Part shown: piece by piece, positions 4,721 through 5,398 of the stretch
Position numbering within the stretch: position 1 is the stretch's first letter
Layout: each line of letters begins with the position of its first letter
DNA from: Methylovirgula sp.
Lineage (GTDB): Bacteria > Pseudomonadota > Alphaproteobacteria > Rhizobiales > Beijerinckiaceae
Length of the DNA stretch: 5,398 nucleotides
Direction: 5' to 3'
Assembly (NCBI GenBank): GCA_025356505.1
Contig: JANXSV010000148.1
Coordinates: forward strand, 1 to 5,398
Translations under genes and position numbers: made by a program
Notes under the pieces: generated by a model
The model's database searches: none
What the model was told of the DNA's origin: nothing
Seen by the model: the letters and a program-made list of their open reading frames with translations, nothing else

Positions 4721-5398
4721 ATGCAACATCTGGTAGAACTGTCCGGTCTCAAAATCGAAAAAATTCTGGTTGATTTTATTGAGCGTGAGGTTCTGCCCGG
4801 TACGGGCCTCGACCCTGAGCAATACTGGCGCAATTTCGGAGCCTATATCTCTGAGCTTGCTCCTAAAAACCGCGCATTGCTGGCCAAGCGCGACGAAATC
4901 CAGAGCAAGATTGACACGTTCGAACGCGAACACCGCGGCAAACCGCGCGATGACCATTCCCAACGCGCATTTCTCGAAAGCATTGGATATCTGGTGCCGG
5001 AAGGCAGACCGTTCAAAATCGAAACACAAAACACCGATCCTGAAGTTGCGCTGATCGGGGGACCGCAACTTGTTGTCCCCGTTATGAACGCGCGCTATGC
5101 CCTCAACGCCGCAAATGCACGTTGGGGCTCGCTCTATGACGCCCTCTACGGCACAGACGCTATCCCCGGAACATCCAAGCCCGGCTATGATCCTGCACGA
5201 GGAGCGCAAGTCATCGCCTGGGCCAAGGCTTTTTTGGATCGAATTGCGCCACTTGAGTCAGGGTCTCACGCTGATGCAACCGGATATCAAATCATCAACG
5301 ATACTCTCGTAGTCCACACAGCTTCTGGACAGACCACATTGAAGCACTCTGATACCTTGTCAGGTTGGCTCGGTTCTGCAGAATCCCCGTCTGCGATT
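4721..5398 (+). CDS. glcB: Malate synthase G, N-terminal part (cut by window edge)
   Basis: Malate synthase condenses glyoxylate with acetyl-CoA to give malate, completing the cytoplasmic glyoxylate shunt. The frame from ATG at 4721 stays open through the window end for 226 codons; the G form is usually a little over 720 residues, so about one third is present. Strong family landmarks: EREVLPGTGLDPEQYWRNF (21-39), LAPKNRALLAKRDEIQ (46-61), FLESIGYLVPEG (84-95) and GPQLVVPVMNARYALNAANA (114-133), continuing RWGSLYDALYGTDAIP. The helical N-terminal clasp and the start of the barrel and inserted alpha/beta domain are therefore present. The catalytic Arg and Asp of the family lie beyond the window. 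GAGAG at 4712-4716 is a weak ribosome-binding site 4 bases before the ATG. The start agrees with the position of the family N-terminus. It is divergent from cytX, 324 bases between starts. Confidence 0.96.
   Translation, partial: MQHLVELSGLKIEKILVDFIEREVLPGTGLDPEQYWRNFGAYISELAPKNRALLAKRDEIQSKIDTFEREHRGKPRDDHSQRAFLESIGYLVPEGRPFKIETQNTDPEVALIGGPQLVVPVMNARYALNAANARWGSLYDALYGTDAIPGTSKPGYDPARGAQVIAWAKAFLDRIAPLESGSHADATGYQIINDTLVVHTASGQTTLKHSDTLSGWLGSAESPSAI

Noticed and set aside
4228..4773. 181-codon plus-strand open frame across the cytX start, riboswitch and glcB start
   Set aside because: It crosses the TPP riboswitch and overlaps cytX and glcB in other frames; composition is low-complexity (Pro, Arg, Ser) with no domain.
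4568..5209. 213-codon minus-strand open frame opposite the malate synthase region
   Set aside because: It lies opposite a clear malate synthase G frame with strong family motifs, has no recognisable domain, and runs into the intergenic region; it is a shadow.

Overview
The window looks like ordinary chromosome from a Gram-negative bacterium, most likely an alphaproteobacterium (possibly Hyphomicrobiales/Rhizobiales). This rests on the moderately GC-rich coding style, the Gram-negative type of TPP riboswitch in front of cytX, and the close resemblance of the partial malate synthase to the proteobacterial G form. The taxonomy is inference. No mobile element, tRNA, rRNA or CRISPR array is visible.

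Layout from left to right. (1) Positions 1-415, minus strand: the N-terminal part of a SAM-dependent methyltransferase, cut by the window edge. (2) Positions 416-580: a divergent control region with two adjacent palindromes and a weak candidate promoter. (3) Positions 581-3054, plus strand: a two-gene unit made of a cytoplasmic family 3 glycoside hydrolase (NagZ-like) and thiD, the hydroxymethylpyrimidine (HMP) and HMP-phosphate kinase. thiD starts with TTG inside a 4-base TTGA overlap with the hydrolase stop. (4) Positions 3071-4396, minus strand and convergent with thiD: cytX, an NCS1-family HMP transporter. (5) Positions 4397-4720: a dense regulatory region. On the minus strand it carries a complete TPP riboswitch, a hairpin that can hide the cytX ribosome-binding site, and a well-placed promoter. 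It also holds ACTTGA/TCAAGT inverted repeats, two overlapping hairpins and a candidate glcB promoter. (6) Positions 4721-5398, plus strand: the first 226 codons of glcB (malate synthase G), cut by the window edge.

The middle of the window is a thiamine pyrimidine-salvage module. CytX should import HMP when TPP is low, with the riboswitch sensing TPP, and ThiD should phosphorylate HMP twice for thiamine synthesis. The unusual point is the glycosidase translationally coupled to thiD. It raises the testable idea that a glycosylated pyrimidine or B6-type compound is de-glycosylated before ThiD acts. glcB (glyoxylate shunt) has no obvious functional tie to thiamine but shares its upstream region with cytX. 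I did not find a clearly new system. The best leads are the hydrolase-thiD coupling and the layered regulatory region between cytX and glcB.
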